64,000 nt of DNA, from the NCBI RefSeq assembly GCF_026626635.1, contig NZ_JAPNKA010000001.1, positions 10,090,501 to 10,154,500 on the forward strand. The letters are read 5' to 3'. Below the pieces are notes generated by a model, which saw only the letters and a list, made by a program, of their open reading frames with translations, had not been told where the DNA came from and ran no database searches. The translations under genes and the position numbers were made by a program. Below are positions 1-8,244 of this stretch, piece by piece. Positions within the stretch are counted from its first letter, which is position 1; every line of letters starts with the position of its first letter. Origin of the DNA: Archangium lansingense. GTDB lineage: Bacteria > Myxococcota > Myxococcia > Myxococcales > Myxococcaceae.

Positions 1-798
1 CACCAGGAAGACCAGGTGCGCGGGCTTGCGCTGCGAGCGCGAGACGATCTTGCCCTGCACGCCCACGCGCACGAAGTGGCGGTTCGCGTTGAAGGGCGAG
101 GGCGCGCCCTCGAGGTGCACCGTGAAGGCGCCCTGCTCGGGCGGCGTGTAGCGGTACTTGAAGTAGTTGACGAACTCCTCGACCCGGACGGCCGCGTGCG
201 GCGGCAGGGCACCCTGGTTGAGGTAGCGGCGCGACACCGCGTACGACGCCGTGTCCACGTCCACCGCGAAGGTGGAGAACCGATCCTTGGCCGTCTCGGT
301 GAAGGCGTTGGCGGCGTGGTGGGTGAAGCTGTTGCCCTGCGACGGGGGCTCCGGCTGCGTCTGCACGGCCATGCCCCCCGCGATCATCCTCTTCACTGGG
401 GCAGGAGGAGGGGGAGGCGGTGTGGCGGGGGCACCCGCGGCATGGTCCATCTCCGGCTCGGAGGGCATTTCCGCCGTTATCGGCAGGGCATGGGAGGGCT
501 GCGGAGCGGTCGCCGGCTTCTTTGGGCTCGCCCGGGCGACGTCGGCCCTCGCCTCGGAAGCCTTGGATTTCTCGCGCACCGAATCGTCCGCCGAAGCAGC
601 CCCGACCGCGGCCTGCTCGGGCCCGGCTTCTTCCGGGGCGGGGGCGACCTCCTCCTTCGGGGCCTCGCGCGTCTGGGACTGCCATGCGATCTCGGCATTG
701 CCCCTCGTGCTGGGCGCGTAGCTACAGGCGGGAACGAGGCTCAGGGCGAGGGCGGCGCTCCCCCAGCGGGTCAAGCGGTTCGACTTGGTCGAGGACAT
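1..798 (-). CDS. YfbK-like von Willebrand factor A lipoprotein (N-terminal part)
   Basis: The C-terminus lies beyond the left edge; the visible 266 codons start at an ATG ending at 798. The N-terminus is a lipoprotein signal (LALSLVPACSYAP), so the mature protein should be anchored by a lipidated Cys. A low-complexity linker rich in Ala, Pro and Glu follows to about residue 125. Then comes the region that precedes the vWA fold in YfbK-type proteins (DRFSTFAVDVDTASYAVSRR, then RVEEFVNYFKYRYTPP). The metal-ion-dependent adhesion motif itself is off the window. Members of this family are envelope proteins of poorly known role. The gene is divergent from the kinase at 993 with a 194-bp gap. Family call firm, role unknown. 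Confidence 0.8.
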   Translation of the reverse strand, partial: MSSTKSNRLTRWGSAALALSLVPACSYAPSTRGNAEIAWQSQTREAPKEEVAPAPEEAGPEQAAVGAASADDSVREKSKASEARADVARASPKKPATAPQPSHALPITAEMPSEPEMDHAAGAPATPPPPPPAPVKRMIAGGMAVQTQPEPPSQGNSFTHHAANAFTETAKDRFSTFAVDVDTASYAVSRRYLNQGALPPHAAVRVEEFVNYFKYRYTPPEQGAFTVHLEGAPSPFNANRHFVRVGVQGKIVSRSQRKPAHLVFLV

Positions 799-992
799 GT
801 GCGCTCCGGTTGTTTCCTTGGGAACGGACACTCGGAACGCACCAGCCGCGAATTGGGTTTATTCAGGGAAGAACATCTCCCAGAGGTCATCGTCATGGGC
901 CGTGTCGACGATGAAGAGAGTACATTGAGGCCCGGATGGTCACGGGAGCATGAGGCGCTCTGCCTCGTCCACACCTCCGAGGAGTCCCGGAC

Positions 993-3900
993 ATGACCGT
1001 GGAGGATGGAGCAGCGGGCGCATCCACCCTGGAGGGACCCCCCACGCCTGGGGCTCCTCCTCCAGAGACCCCCGTCTTCCCCGTGCCCGGATGGGAGCGC
1101 TACCAGGGCGTGCGCTTCCTCGGCCAGGGCGGCATGGGCCAGGTCTTCCTCGCCTATGATCCACGGCTGCGCCGCCATGCCGCCCTCAAGTTCGTCCGGA
1201 GCGGCGACACCGGGCTCACCCTGCGCCTCCTCTCCGAGGCCCGGGCCCAGGCGCGTGTCGAGCACGAGCGCGTCTGCCAGGTGTACGAGGTGGGGGAAGT
1301 CCAGGGGCGCGCCTTCATCGCCATGCAGTACGTGGACGGCCACCCGCTGAACCAGCTCGCGAGCCAGCTCACCGTGGAGCAGGCGGTGCTGTTGCTGCGA
1401 GACGTCGCCGAGGGCGTCCACGCCGCCCACCGGGCCGGCCTCATCCACCGCGACCTCAAGCCTGGCAACATCCTCGTCGAGCGCACCGAGGATGGCCGTC
1501 TCACGCCCTACGTCATGGACTTCGGGCTGGCGCGTGACTGGAGGGAGCAGGGCAGCACCGCCACGGGCGCCGTGCTCGGCACCCCGCACTACATGGCCCC
1601 CGAGCAGGCCCGTGGCGAGGTGTCCCGGCTGGACCGGCGCGCCGACGTCTACAGCCTGGGCGCCACGCTCTACACCCTGCTCACCGGCCAGCCCCCCATC
1701 CCCGGCGGCAACGGACTGGAGGTGCTCAGCAACATCGCCACCCTCGAGCCCCGCCCGCCGCGCGCGCTCAACCCGGACCTGCCGGTAGACCTGGAAGCCA
1801 TCGTCCTCAAGTGTCTGGAGAAGGAGCGCTCGGCCCGCTACGACTCGGCGCGTGCCCTGGCCGAGGACCTGGACCGCTTCCTCGGTGGCGAGCCCGTGCG
1901 GGCGCGCCCCACCGGCCTGGGGTACCGGCTGCGCAAGAGGCTCCGCAAGCACCGCATCGTGGTGGGAGTGGCCGCCGCGGCCCTGTTGGCCGTGGCGCTC
2001 GCCGTCGTCCAGGTCTCGCTCACCCGTCAGGAGGCCACCCGGCGCGAGCGCCTCTCGCGCCAGTTCACCGAGCGCGTCGAGCGCATCGAGGCCCTGGCCC
2101 GCTACTCCGGCCTCGCCCAGCTGCACGACATCCGCGCCGACCGCGAGACCCTCCGCGACCGCGTGCGCGAGCTGGAGGCCGAGATCCACGAGGCCGGCGC
2201 GCTGGCCGTGGGCTCCGGCCATTACGCACTGGGACGTGGCGCCCTGGCGCTCGGCGACGTGGCCCTGGCCCGCGAGCACCTGGAGGCAGCCTGGAGCCAC
2301 GGCTTCCGCGAGCCCCGAGTCGCCTGGTCGCTGGCCCTCGTGATGGGGCACCTGTACCAGGAGCAGCTCCTGGAAGCCGAGCGCCTGCGCAACCCGGAGC
2401 AACGCGAGTCCCGCAAGCAGGACATCCAACGCCAGTACCGCGCTCCCGCACTGGACTGGTTGCGCCAGAGCCAGGGCGCCGACGTGCCCTCTCCCGAGTA
2501 CGTGGCGGCGCTACTGGCCTTCTACGAGGATCGGCTGGACGAAGCCCTCGCCCAGCTCGAGGCGATGAAGGACCGCCTCCCCTGGTTCCACGAGGCCCCC
2601 CTGCTCCGGGGCGACATCCTCCAGGCCCGGGCCACCCGCCGCTGGAACCAGGGCGATCGCGAGGGAGCGCTGGCCGACTTCGAGGCCGGCCGCCGCGCCT
2701 ACACCGCCGCCGCCGCCACGGGCGAGAGCGTGCCAGAGATTCACAGAGCCCTGGCGAGGCTCGAGTACACCGTGATGGTGATGGAGCTCTACAGCCAGGG
2801 AGACGTCATGCCTCCCTTCACCCGCGGGCTGGAGGCGATCGCCCGTGCGCTCCAGGCGGACCCCGGCTACGGGCTGGCCCAGGTCCTCGAGGCGCGCTTC
2901 TACAACCGGCTCGCGGAGTACCGCATGAGCCGGGGAGGTAACGTGGAGGAGCCCCTCGAGAAGGCCCTCTCGGCCGCGCGCACCGCCATGCGCCTGGTGC
3001 CCGAGCCGCCCAGGGCCCGGGTGGAGCAGGTCCAGAGCCTCTGGCGCCGGGCCCGCTTCCTCCAGTCCCGAGGTCTGGACCCCAACGAGCCGCTCCGCCA
3101 GGCCGTGGAGCTGCTGGGAACCATCTCCCCGAAGGAGCAGGACTACGAGTTCCACACCACCCGGGGTCTCGTCTTCAAGATCTGGGCGGACTACGAGGAC
3201 GAGAAGGGGGTGGACTCCCTGCCCCACCGAGGTGAGGCCATCGCCTCCTACCGCGAGGCCATCCGCCTCGACGAGCGCCTGCCGGACGCGTGGATCAACC
3301 TGGGCATCGCCTATCTCGCCCGAGCCACCCACCCGCGCGCCGCGGCACCCCTGGAGGATCTGAAGCAGGCCCAGGCCGCGCTCGACACCTCCCGGAAGCT
3401 CAACCCGGGGAACTACGTGCCCTACTTCCTGGGGGGCACGCTGCACCTGGAGCTCGCCCAGCGGCGCAGGAGCCAGGGAGAGGACGCCCGGCCCGAGCTG
3501 GCCACCGCCCTGGAGTACTTCGAGGGCGGCATCCGCATCAACGCCCGGATCGCCCAGCTCCACAACGGCAGGAGCGCGGTCCTCATCGAACAGGCGCGGG
3601 AGACCTGGGATCACGGCGGCGCGCCCCTCCCCTGGCTCGAGCAGGCCGGGCAGGCCGCGCGTCAAGCCATCGAGGCCGCCCCCCAGCAGGGCTTTGGCCA
3701 CCACAACGTCGGCGAGGCCCAGGCCGAGCGCGCCACCTACCGCGCGCTCTCCGGGGAGGATCCGCGCCCCGAGCTCCACGCGGCCGAAGCGGCCTACCTG
3801 AAGGCCAGCGAGCTCCTCCCGGGCGGCGCGTACTACCCGGCCAGCCTGGCCCGGGTCCATGCCCGCCGGGCGGCCTTCGAGTGGGAGCACGGGTGGACTC

Positions 3901-4391
3901 CACGGCGGAGCCTGGAGCAGGCCGAGGCGGCCCTGCGCCAGGCCTTCGAGCGCGGCCCCCAGGAGCCCCTGGCCTGGCTCGTCCAGGGCGAGGTGCGTGG
4001 ACTGCGGGCCCGCTGGCTTGCTCGCCAGCAACAGGCGCGCGCCGAGGACTTCGAGGAGGCCGCCCGCGCCTTCGAGAAGACGCTCGAGCTGGAGCCCCGG
4101 CGCCTGGACTACCGCATCGCCTTCGGCCACTTCTGTCGCGAGTGGGCCGCGTGGCGGCGGGAGACGGGGCTCGAGCCGCTCTCCGCCCTGAAGCGTGGCC
4201 TCGCCCTGGCGGACGAGGTGCTGGCCGCGCGCCCCCACTGGGCGGACGCGCTGCTGCTGCGCGCGAGCCTGCGCGAAGAGGCTGGGGAGACAGGTTTCCG
4301 CGAAGACCTCGAGCGGGCCCTCGCGCTGAACCCCCACCTCACCAGCTGGTGGAAACGGCGGTCTCCTGGCCGCGCAACGGCCTCTCCATAG
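993..4391 (+). CDS. Ser/Thr protein kinase with TPR-like C-terminal region
   Basis: Membrane-anchored eukaryote-like (Hanks-type) kinase of 1132 residues. The catalytic domain spans about residues 37-300 and looks active: Gly loop GQGGMG near 45-50, Lys66 in ALKF, HRDLKPGN with Asp154 and Asn159, DFG with Asp176, and an APE-like MAPEQ at 201-205. A basic stretch and a single membrane helix (VVGVAAAALLAVALAVVQV) follow near 315-340, so the kinase should face the cytoplasm and the rest lie outside. The remaining 780 residues are alpha-helical with TPR-like repeats, suggesting protein-binding sensing. This architecture is common in myxobacteria. The stop is 8 bp from the stop of the convergent gene at 4400. 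Confidence 0.93.
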   Translation: MTVEDGAAGASTLEGPPTPGAPPPETPVFPVPGWERYQGVRFLGQGGMGQVFLAYDPRLRRHAALKFVRSGDTGLTLRLLSEARAQARVEHERVCQVYEVGEVQGRAFIAMQYVDGHPLNQLASQLTVEQAVLLLRDVAEGVHAAHRAGLIHRDLKPGNILVERTEDGRLTPYVMDFGLARDWREQGSTATGAVLGTPHYMAPEQARGEVSRLDRRADVYSLGATLYTLLTGQPPIPGGNGLEVLSNIATLEPRPPRALNPDLPVDLEAIVLKCLEKERSARYDSARALAEDLDRFLGGEPVRARPTGLGYRLRKRLRKHRIVVGVAAAALLAVALAVVQVSLTRQEATRRERLSRQFTERVERIEALARYSGLAQLHDIRADRETLRDRVRELEAEIHEAGALAVGSGHYALGRGALALGDVALAREHLEAAWSHGFREPRVAWSLALVMGHLYQEQLLEAERLRNPEQRESRKQDIQRQYRAPALDWLRQSQGADVPSPEYVAALLAFYEDRLDEALAQLEAMKDRLPWFHEAPLLRGDILQARATRRWNQGDREGALADFEAGRRAYTAAAATGESVPEIHRALARLEYTVMVMELYSQGDVMPPFTRGLEAIARALQADPGYGLAQVLEARFYNRLAEYRMSRGGNVEEPLEKALSAARTAMRLVPEPPRARVEQVQSLWRRARFLQSRGLDPNEPLRQAVELLGTISPKEQDYEFHTTRGLVFKIWADYEDEKGVDSLPHRGEAIASYREAIRLDERLPDAWINLGIAYLARATHPRAAAPLEDLKQAQAALDTSRKLNPGNYVPYFLGGTLHLELAQRRRSQGEDARPELATALEYFEGGIRINARIAQLHNGRSAVLIEQARETWDHGGAPLPWLEQAGQAARQAIEAAPQQGFGHHNVGEAQAERATYRALSGEDPRPELHAAEAAYLKASELLPGGAYYPASLARVHARRAAFEWEHGWTPRRSLEQAEAALRQAFERGPQEPLAWLVQGEVRGLRARWLARQQQARAEDFEEAARAFEKTLELEPRRLDYRIAFGHFCREWAAWRRETGLEPLSALKRGLALADEVLAARPHWADALLLRASLREEAGETGFREDLERALALNPHLTSWWKRRSPGRATASP

Positions 4392-4399
4392 CGCTCGGC

Positions 4400-4945
4400 T
4401 CAGCCCCTGCCGGGCGGGACATCTTCCCCAGGGCCCGTGCCGACCTCCAGCGTCCCGGTCTTGGCATCCAGGTCGATATCGGGGCAACCCTCGGCGGTAA
4501 TCGTATAGGTGCCCTCCGTCGAGAAGGTACCGTCGATCCCATTGTCATGAGGCAGCGGCTGAATGGCTTTCGCTTCGGGTCCTTTGACATCGATGGCGAG
4601 GATGGCGCTCGCACTCGAGCAATGGTTGATGAACCTGACCTTGCCACCCTTCTCCAGACAACCCAGCGGAGGCCTGGAGACAGTCTCTTGCGAGGTGGCG
4701 CCGGCATCCACCGTGGGATGCCTGAAGACAATCCCGTGCGAGGTGACGTCGGCTTCCAACGTTTTGTGATAAATCTTGCACTGACGGGGCGCCGTGACAT
4801 CCGGCACGGGTGTCTTCGCGCCCTCACCCGTCTTGCAGGAGACGAGTCCGGAGAACGGCAACCCCAGCAACAGTCCCGGCACCAGGAGACGGGCCAGGGG
4901 CTGTCTCACACGGCGCTGCGACACTTCAGACAGACAACTCCGCAT
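4400..4945 (-). CDS. small secreted lipoprotein, unknown function
   Basis: 181-residue predicted lipoprotein. The ATG at 4945 was chosen because AGGAGG lies 6 bases upstream; an ATG at 4963 has no such site. The signal peptide (LARLLVPGLLLGLPFSGLVSC) ends in a lipobox Cys near residue 37. The mature part contains several Cys and looks like a small beta-sandwich (KVRFINHCSSASAILAIDV, then GTYTITAEGCPDIDLD), reminiscent of cupredoxin-like or plastocyanin-like folds, but I see no clear copper-site set. It lies just downstream of a sigma-54 activator gene on the same strand and has a candidate sigma-54 promoter at 4996-5012. The family is not recognised. Confidence 0.6.
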   Translation of the reverse strand: MRSCLSEVSQRRVRQPLARLLVPGLLLGLPFSGLVSCKTGEGAKTPVPDVTAPRQCKIYHKTLEADVTSHGIVFRHPTVDAGATSQETVSRPPLGCLEKGGKVRFINHCSSASAILAIDVKGPEAKAIQPLPHDNGIDGTFSTEGTYTITAEGCPDIDLDAKTGTLEVGTGPGEDVPPGRG

Positions 4946-4995
4946 CACATTCCTCCTGTTCATCGCGTTGGACCCCACATCGTCATCGGTAACAA

Positions 4996-5012
4996 AGCAA
5001 CGGATATGCCGG
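4996..5012 (-). promoter_or_regulatory. candidate sigma-54 promoter for the 4400-4945 lipoprotein
   Basis: On the minus strand the sequence reads CCGGCATATCCGTTGCT. It has the required GG (-24) and GC (-12) with exactly 10 bases between them, and the TTGCT block is intact. The start of transcription would fall near 4985, about 40 bases before the ATG at 4945. Two consensus bases differ (GGCAT for GGCAC). It lies next to the gene of a sigma-54 activator, which supports function. Confidence 0.5.
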
Positions 5013-5054
5013 GAGTCCGGCACTCCGCGTTCGCGGCGCGAGCAACCCCGTGCC

Positions 5055-6698
5055 TCAGGTGGACCCCGAACCAAGGCCGAGCTCTTTGACACGGCGTCCC
5101 AGCGCACGCTTCGACACCTGGAGGCGCCGGGTCATCGCATCCAGGTCCCCCTGGCACTCATGATGGCAGCGGGTGATCTCCTCGGCGCTCAGCTCCCCGG
5201 CGGTCCGCAGGTTCGGGCTCTTGTCGATCAGATCGTAGATGGAGGACCGGTGGATGCGGAGCTGATCCGCGGCGGCCTGGAAGTCCCAGTCGTTCTCCCG
5301 AAGGGCGGCCAGTAGCTCCGGCTCGGTGATCTCGGAGGGTTTGCGGCGAGAGGGAGCCTCGGCCACAGGCTGCGCGGTGGCGGATCGCCCAGGGGGAGCC
5401 CCCTTCGCCAGGGCCAGCTCCTGCTCGAGCTGGGCATCGAGCCGCAGGTGCGGCTGGTTTCGACTGCCAATGACGAGCTGCCGCACCACGTTGCGCAGCT
5501 CGCGGATGTTCCCCGGCCACCGGTGGCCCACCAGGCGCGCGGCCAGCGCCGGCGGGAGCCAGGGCTCGGCGAAAGGCTCCTCGGGCCTCAGACGCCAGGC
5601 CTCCCCCAGCGCCTCCAGCTCTCCGCGGGCGAAATGGTGGAACAGCAGCCCGATGTCCTCTCGCCGCTCCCTCAGCGGCGGCACGCGAATGGTGTAGCCG
5701 GCCAGCCGGTGCAGCAGCGGCGCCTTGAAGCGCCCCTCGTGGATCTGCTGCTCCAGGTGCGCGTCCGTCGCGGCGACGAGCCGTACATCGACGGCGATGG
5801 GAGAACGCTCGCCCACGGGGTAGAGCTGCCCTGTCTCCAGCACCCGCAGCAGCATCACCTGCACCTCGGGCGGTGCCTCGCCCACCTCATCCAGGAACAG
5901 CGTTCCCCCATGGGCGGCCTGGAAGAAGCCGGACTGATCCCTCACCGCGCCGGTGAAGGCCCCCTTGCGCGCACCGAACAGCTCCGTGGCCGCCAGCTCC
6001 CGGGGAATGGCGCCCAGGTTCACGCTGACGAACGGCTTGTCCCTGCGCGTGCTGTGCCGGTGGATGGCCTGGGCGATCAACTCCTTGCCCGAGCCCGTCT
6101 CCCCGCGAATGAGCACCGGCACGTCCAGATCCGCCACCTGCGTGATGTGTTGGCGCACGCGCTGGAGCCCCACGCTGGTGCCCACCATGCCCAGTGCATC
6201 CACGGCCTCCCTGGCCGAGGCGTCCGCCAGGTGCAACAACAGCAGCACGCGTCCGGCCAGCTCCAGCGGCACGCCCGCGGCCACCTCCTCGGCTGAGAGC
6301 TCCCACGGCCCGCGCAGCGCTTCCCCTCCGACGGCCACCCGGCTCCCCTCGCCCGGCTCCAGCCGGATGCGCCCCTCCACGCCCGGCGCGAAGACGAGCG
6401 GCTTGCGGCTCAGGAAGGGGTCAGCCAGATGCATGCCCAGTGCGCCCCCAGGCCGTGTGAAGTCCGGCTCATTGCGGGACAGGAGCACCTGTCGGCCCTC
6501 GGCCAGCGCTTCCAGCAGCAGCCGCTCTCCGACGCGCTGCGCCTGGGGGTGCGAAGCGATGGTCAGCGCGGGGACGAGCCGGGAGCCCGGCGGAGTGCGA
6601 TGGCCTCTCGAGGCATCGGCCGTGGAGATATCCGCGGCCTCCTGCCTGGACCTGACTTCTCGTGGGTTGCACGCCGGAGAACGGGGCACTGAGGTCAC
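5055..6698 (-). CDS. sigma-54-dependent activator (FHA-like + AAA+ + Fis-type)
   Basis: Enhancer-binding protein that would use ATP hydrolysis to open sigma-54 RNA polymerase complexes. Visible parts: an N-terminal FHA-like sensory beta-sandwich (from LVPALTIASHPQ to about 150 residues later); an AAA+ domain with Walker A GETGSGKE, the sigma-54 contact motif GAFTGA, Walker B GGTLFLDEVGE and the arginine-finger region; and a C-terminal helical DNA-binding part with two Fis-like stretches (LLAALRENDWDFQAAADQL and ITRCHHECQGDLDAMTRRL). FHA-type activators are a myxobacterial speciality and usually respond to phosphothreonine proteins. The start is uncertain: the frame is open to an ATG at 6776, GTGs occur at 6698 and 6689, and the only good ribosome site precedes an ATC codon at 6629. 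Confidence 0.9.
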   Translation of the reverse strand: MTSVPRSPACNPREVRSRQEAADISTADASRGHRTPPGSRLVPALTIASHPQAQRVGERLLLEALAEGRQVLLSRNEPDFTRPGGALGMHLADPFLSRKPLVFAPGVEGRIRLEPGEGSRVAVGGEALRGPWELSAEEVAAGVPLELAGRVLLLLHLADASAREAVDALGMVGTSVGLQRVRQHITQVADLDVPVLIRGETGSGKELIAQAIHRHSTRRDKPFVSVNLGAIPRELAATELFGARKGAFTGAVRDQSGFFQAAHGGTLFLDEVGEAPPEVQVMLLRVLETGQLYPVGERSPIAVDVRLVAATDAHLEQQIHEGRFKAPLLHRLAGYTIRVPPLRERREDIGLLFHHFARGELEALGEAWRLRPEEPFAEPWLPPALAARLVGHRWPGNIRELRNVVRQLVIGSRNQPHLRLDAQLEQELALAKGAPPGRSATAQPVAEAPSRRKPSEITEPELLAALRENDWDFQAAADQLRIHRSSIYDLIDKSPNLRTAGELSAEEITRCHHECQGDLDAMTRRLQVSKRALGRRVKELGLGSGST

Positions 6699-6729
6699 GC
6701 ACCGGAGCAAAGCAGACTTCCGATGGCAC

Positions 6730-6764
6730 TTCCACGCGTCGAGCCCCGGGTTCCACGCGTGGAA
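6730..6764. promoter_or_regulatory. paired palindromic enhancer sites
   Basis: TTCCACGCGTGGAA at 6751-6764 is a perfect 14-bp palindrome. A degenerate copy, TTCCACGCGTCGAG, lies at 6730-6743. The centres are exactly 21 bp (two helical turns) apart. They lie 84 bp and more upstream of the -24 element at 6848, the usual place for binding sites of a sigma-54 activator, and that activator gene is adjacent. The same design recurs at 41112-41144. Confidence 0.55.
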
Positions 6765-6847
6765 ACGGCCCACCACGCCACCGTTGCCGCTCGAGAACGA
6801 GCCATGGTGGACGGCCTCCCGCTCTGAAACCGTGTGATCCGGCGCGC

Positions 6848-6863
6848 TGGTACGTCACTTGCT
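6848..6863 (+). promoter_or_regulatory. sigma-54 promoter of the GON-domain gene
   Basis: TGGTACGTCACTTGCT matches the sigma-54 consensus TGGCACG-N4-TTGCT at all but one position, with GG and GC exactly 10 bases apart. The predicted transcription start, about 12 bases after GC, is near 6874, 26 bases before the ATG at 6900. Confidence 0.7.
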
Positions 6864-6899
6864 GAGTCCCGGAACCCGAGACCGTCGAGCGGTCTCGAC

Positions 6900-8048
6900 A
6901 TGAACTCCAACCGCCTCAACCCCACAGGTATGAACCCATCCTTCGCGATTGCATTCCGCCGCTGGCTGTCTCCCCTCTCCAAGCTGGGGATGCTGACGGC
7001 CTTGATGACCACGACGGCCAGCCACGCCACGTCGCCCGTGTTGGATCAAGCGAACGAGCCCTATTCGCTCTACTCCGTCCAGCTCTACACGGGAGCGGTG
7101 CCCGGCGGACAGACCTTCACGGTGGGCAAGACCGGGAAGCTCTCGCAGGTCTCGGTGTATGTGCAGAAGCAGTGCCTGCCGGGCTGCCCGGACATGCTGG
7201 TGCAGCTCCGCTCGACCTCGGGCCAGGTGCTCGCCAGCAGCACGGTGAGCCAGGCCTCGATTCCCACCGGCAGCTACAACTGGATCGACGCCGGATTCTC
7301 GCAGCCGATCAGCGTCCTTCCGGGCGAGCAGTACGCCATCGTGCTCCAGAACGCCCAACCGCATGTCTCGGGGGGTTATGACTGGAAGTACGAGACCAAC
7401 TCCTCCGTCGACTCCTATCCTGGCGGGCTGCTGTTCCAGGTCGGGTACAACTCCCACCCCGCGTATGATCTGTACTTCCGGACCTACGTAAACGAGGTGC
7501 ACAACTGCGCCGAGGTTCGCGCGCAGAACTCCGCGGCCCCGGATGGCACCTACCCGCTCACTCTCGGTGGCAAGCAGGTGGAGGTGTACTGCCACGACAT
7601 GGCCGGCACGCCCCGTGAGTACCTCACGGTGAAGACGGGGAGCACCACCAACTACTCCTACTACGGCCAGGGGCCGAACACGTCCGCCGGCGGGCAGACG
7701 ACGTGGTACAGCAAGGTGCGCCTCGACCCCGCGGCGCTCACGCTCGTGCTCGACGACACCACCTTCTCCACGAGCCAGGGCTGGATGAACTTCGGAAGCA
7801 ACTTCCTCTACACCAGCCCGTTGGGGAGCGCGGGCGACTGCGTGACCGCCTATTCCCAGACGGGCCGGAGCAACATCGACCTGACGGGCACGCCCTTCGA
7901 CATCGTGCCCGGCCAGTTCGTGACCGAAGGGTGGGTGCCGGCGGGCTCGGTCGCCAACAGCGGCAGCCAGATCGTCAACCTCACGGGAGGCGGATACTGC
8001 GGCGCCACCTTCGACCCCGACTACCGCCTGCAACTCACCTTGCAGTAG
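6900..8048 (+). CDS. secreted GON-domain protein
   Basis: 382-residue exported protein. An ATG at 6930 is an alternative start; both give a Sec signal (LSKLGMLTALMTTTASHATS). Residues about 50-195 form a beta-sandwich with the pattern of choice-of-anchor-R-type domains (QTFTVGKTGKLSQVSVY, later ending DLYFRTYV). Residues about 200-382 match the GON domain first described at the C-terminus of ADAMTS9/20: HNCAEVRAQNSAAPDGTYPL, then VEVYCHDMAGTPREYLTV, then NYSYYGQG, with conserved Cys. GON modules occur in many myxobacterial exoproteins; their ligand is unknown. A sigma-54 promoter at 6848 and a divergent activator gene suggest condition-dependent expression. Confidence 0.82.
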   Translation: MNSNRLNPTGMNPSFAIAFRRWLSPLSKLGMLTALMTTTASHATSPVLDQANEPYSLYSVQLYTGAVPGGQTFTVGKTGKLSQVSVYVQKQCLPGCPDMLVQLRSTSGQVLASSTVSQASIPTGSYNWIDAGFSQPISVLPGEQYAIVLQNAQPHVSGGYDWKYETNSSVDSYPGGLLFQVGYNSHPAYDLYFRTYVNEVHNCAEVRAQNSAAPDGTYPLTLGGKQVEVYCHDMAGTPREYLTVKTGSTTNYSYYGQGPNTSAGGQTTWYSKVRLDPAALTLVLDDTTFSTSQGWMNFGSNFLYTSPLGSAGDCVTAYSQTGRSNIDLTGTPFDIVPGQFVTEGWVPAGSVANSGSQIVNLTGGGYCGATFDPDYRLQLTLQ

Positions 8049-8092
8049 TCAGGTCTGGACGGGGCCGAAGCTCTTGAGCACGCTTTGGCGCC

Positions 8093-8228
8093 CTACCCTC
8101 CGAGCGCCATGCCCCCGTTGACGTGGAGCGTGGCGCCCGTGATGGAGACCGCCTCCTCCGACGCCAGGAAGGCCACCGCGGCGGCCACCTCCCGGGGCTC
8201 CCCCGGGTGCGGGAGCGGCTGCTGCAAC
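8093..8228 (-). pseudogene. 3' remnant of a FabG-like SDR gene
   Basis: Read on the minus strand this stretch encodes the typical last 45 residues of a 3-oxoacyl-ACP-reductase-like SDR: PLPHPGEPREVAAAVAFLAS, then EEAVSITGATLHVNGGM, followed by a TAG stop. There is no Rossmann motif or catalytic Tyr-Lys upstream, because that space is occupied by the haloperoxidase gene. It is a decayed fragment left by deletion or replacement. Confidence 0.7.
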
Positions 8229-8244
8229 TGACGGGTTGCCTGGC

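Noticed and set aside
5042..5054. Sigma-54-like sequence GGCACGGGGTTGC on the minus strand
   Set aside because: GG and GC are 9 instead of 10 bases apart, which abolishes sigma-54 recognition, and it abuts the stop of the activator gene. The better-spaced site at 4996-5012 was kept.
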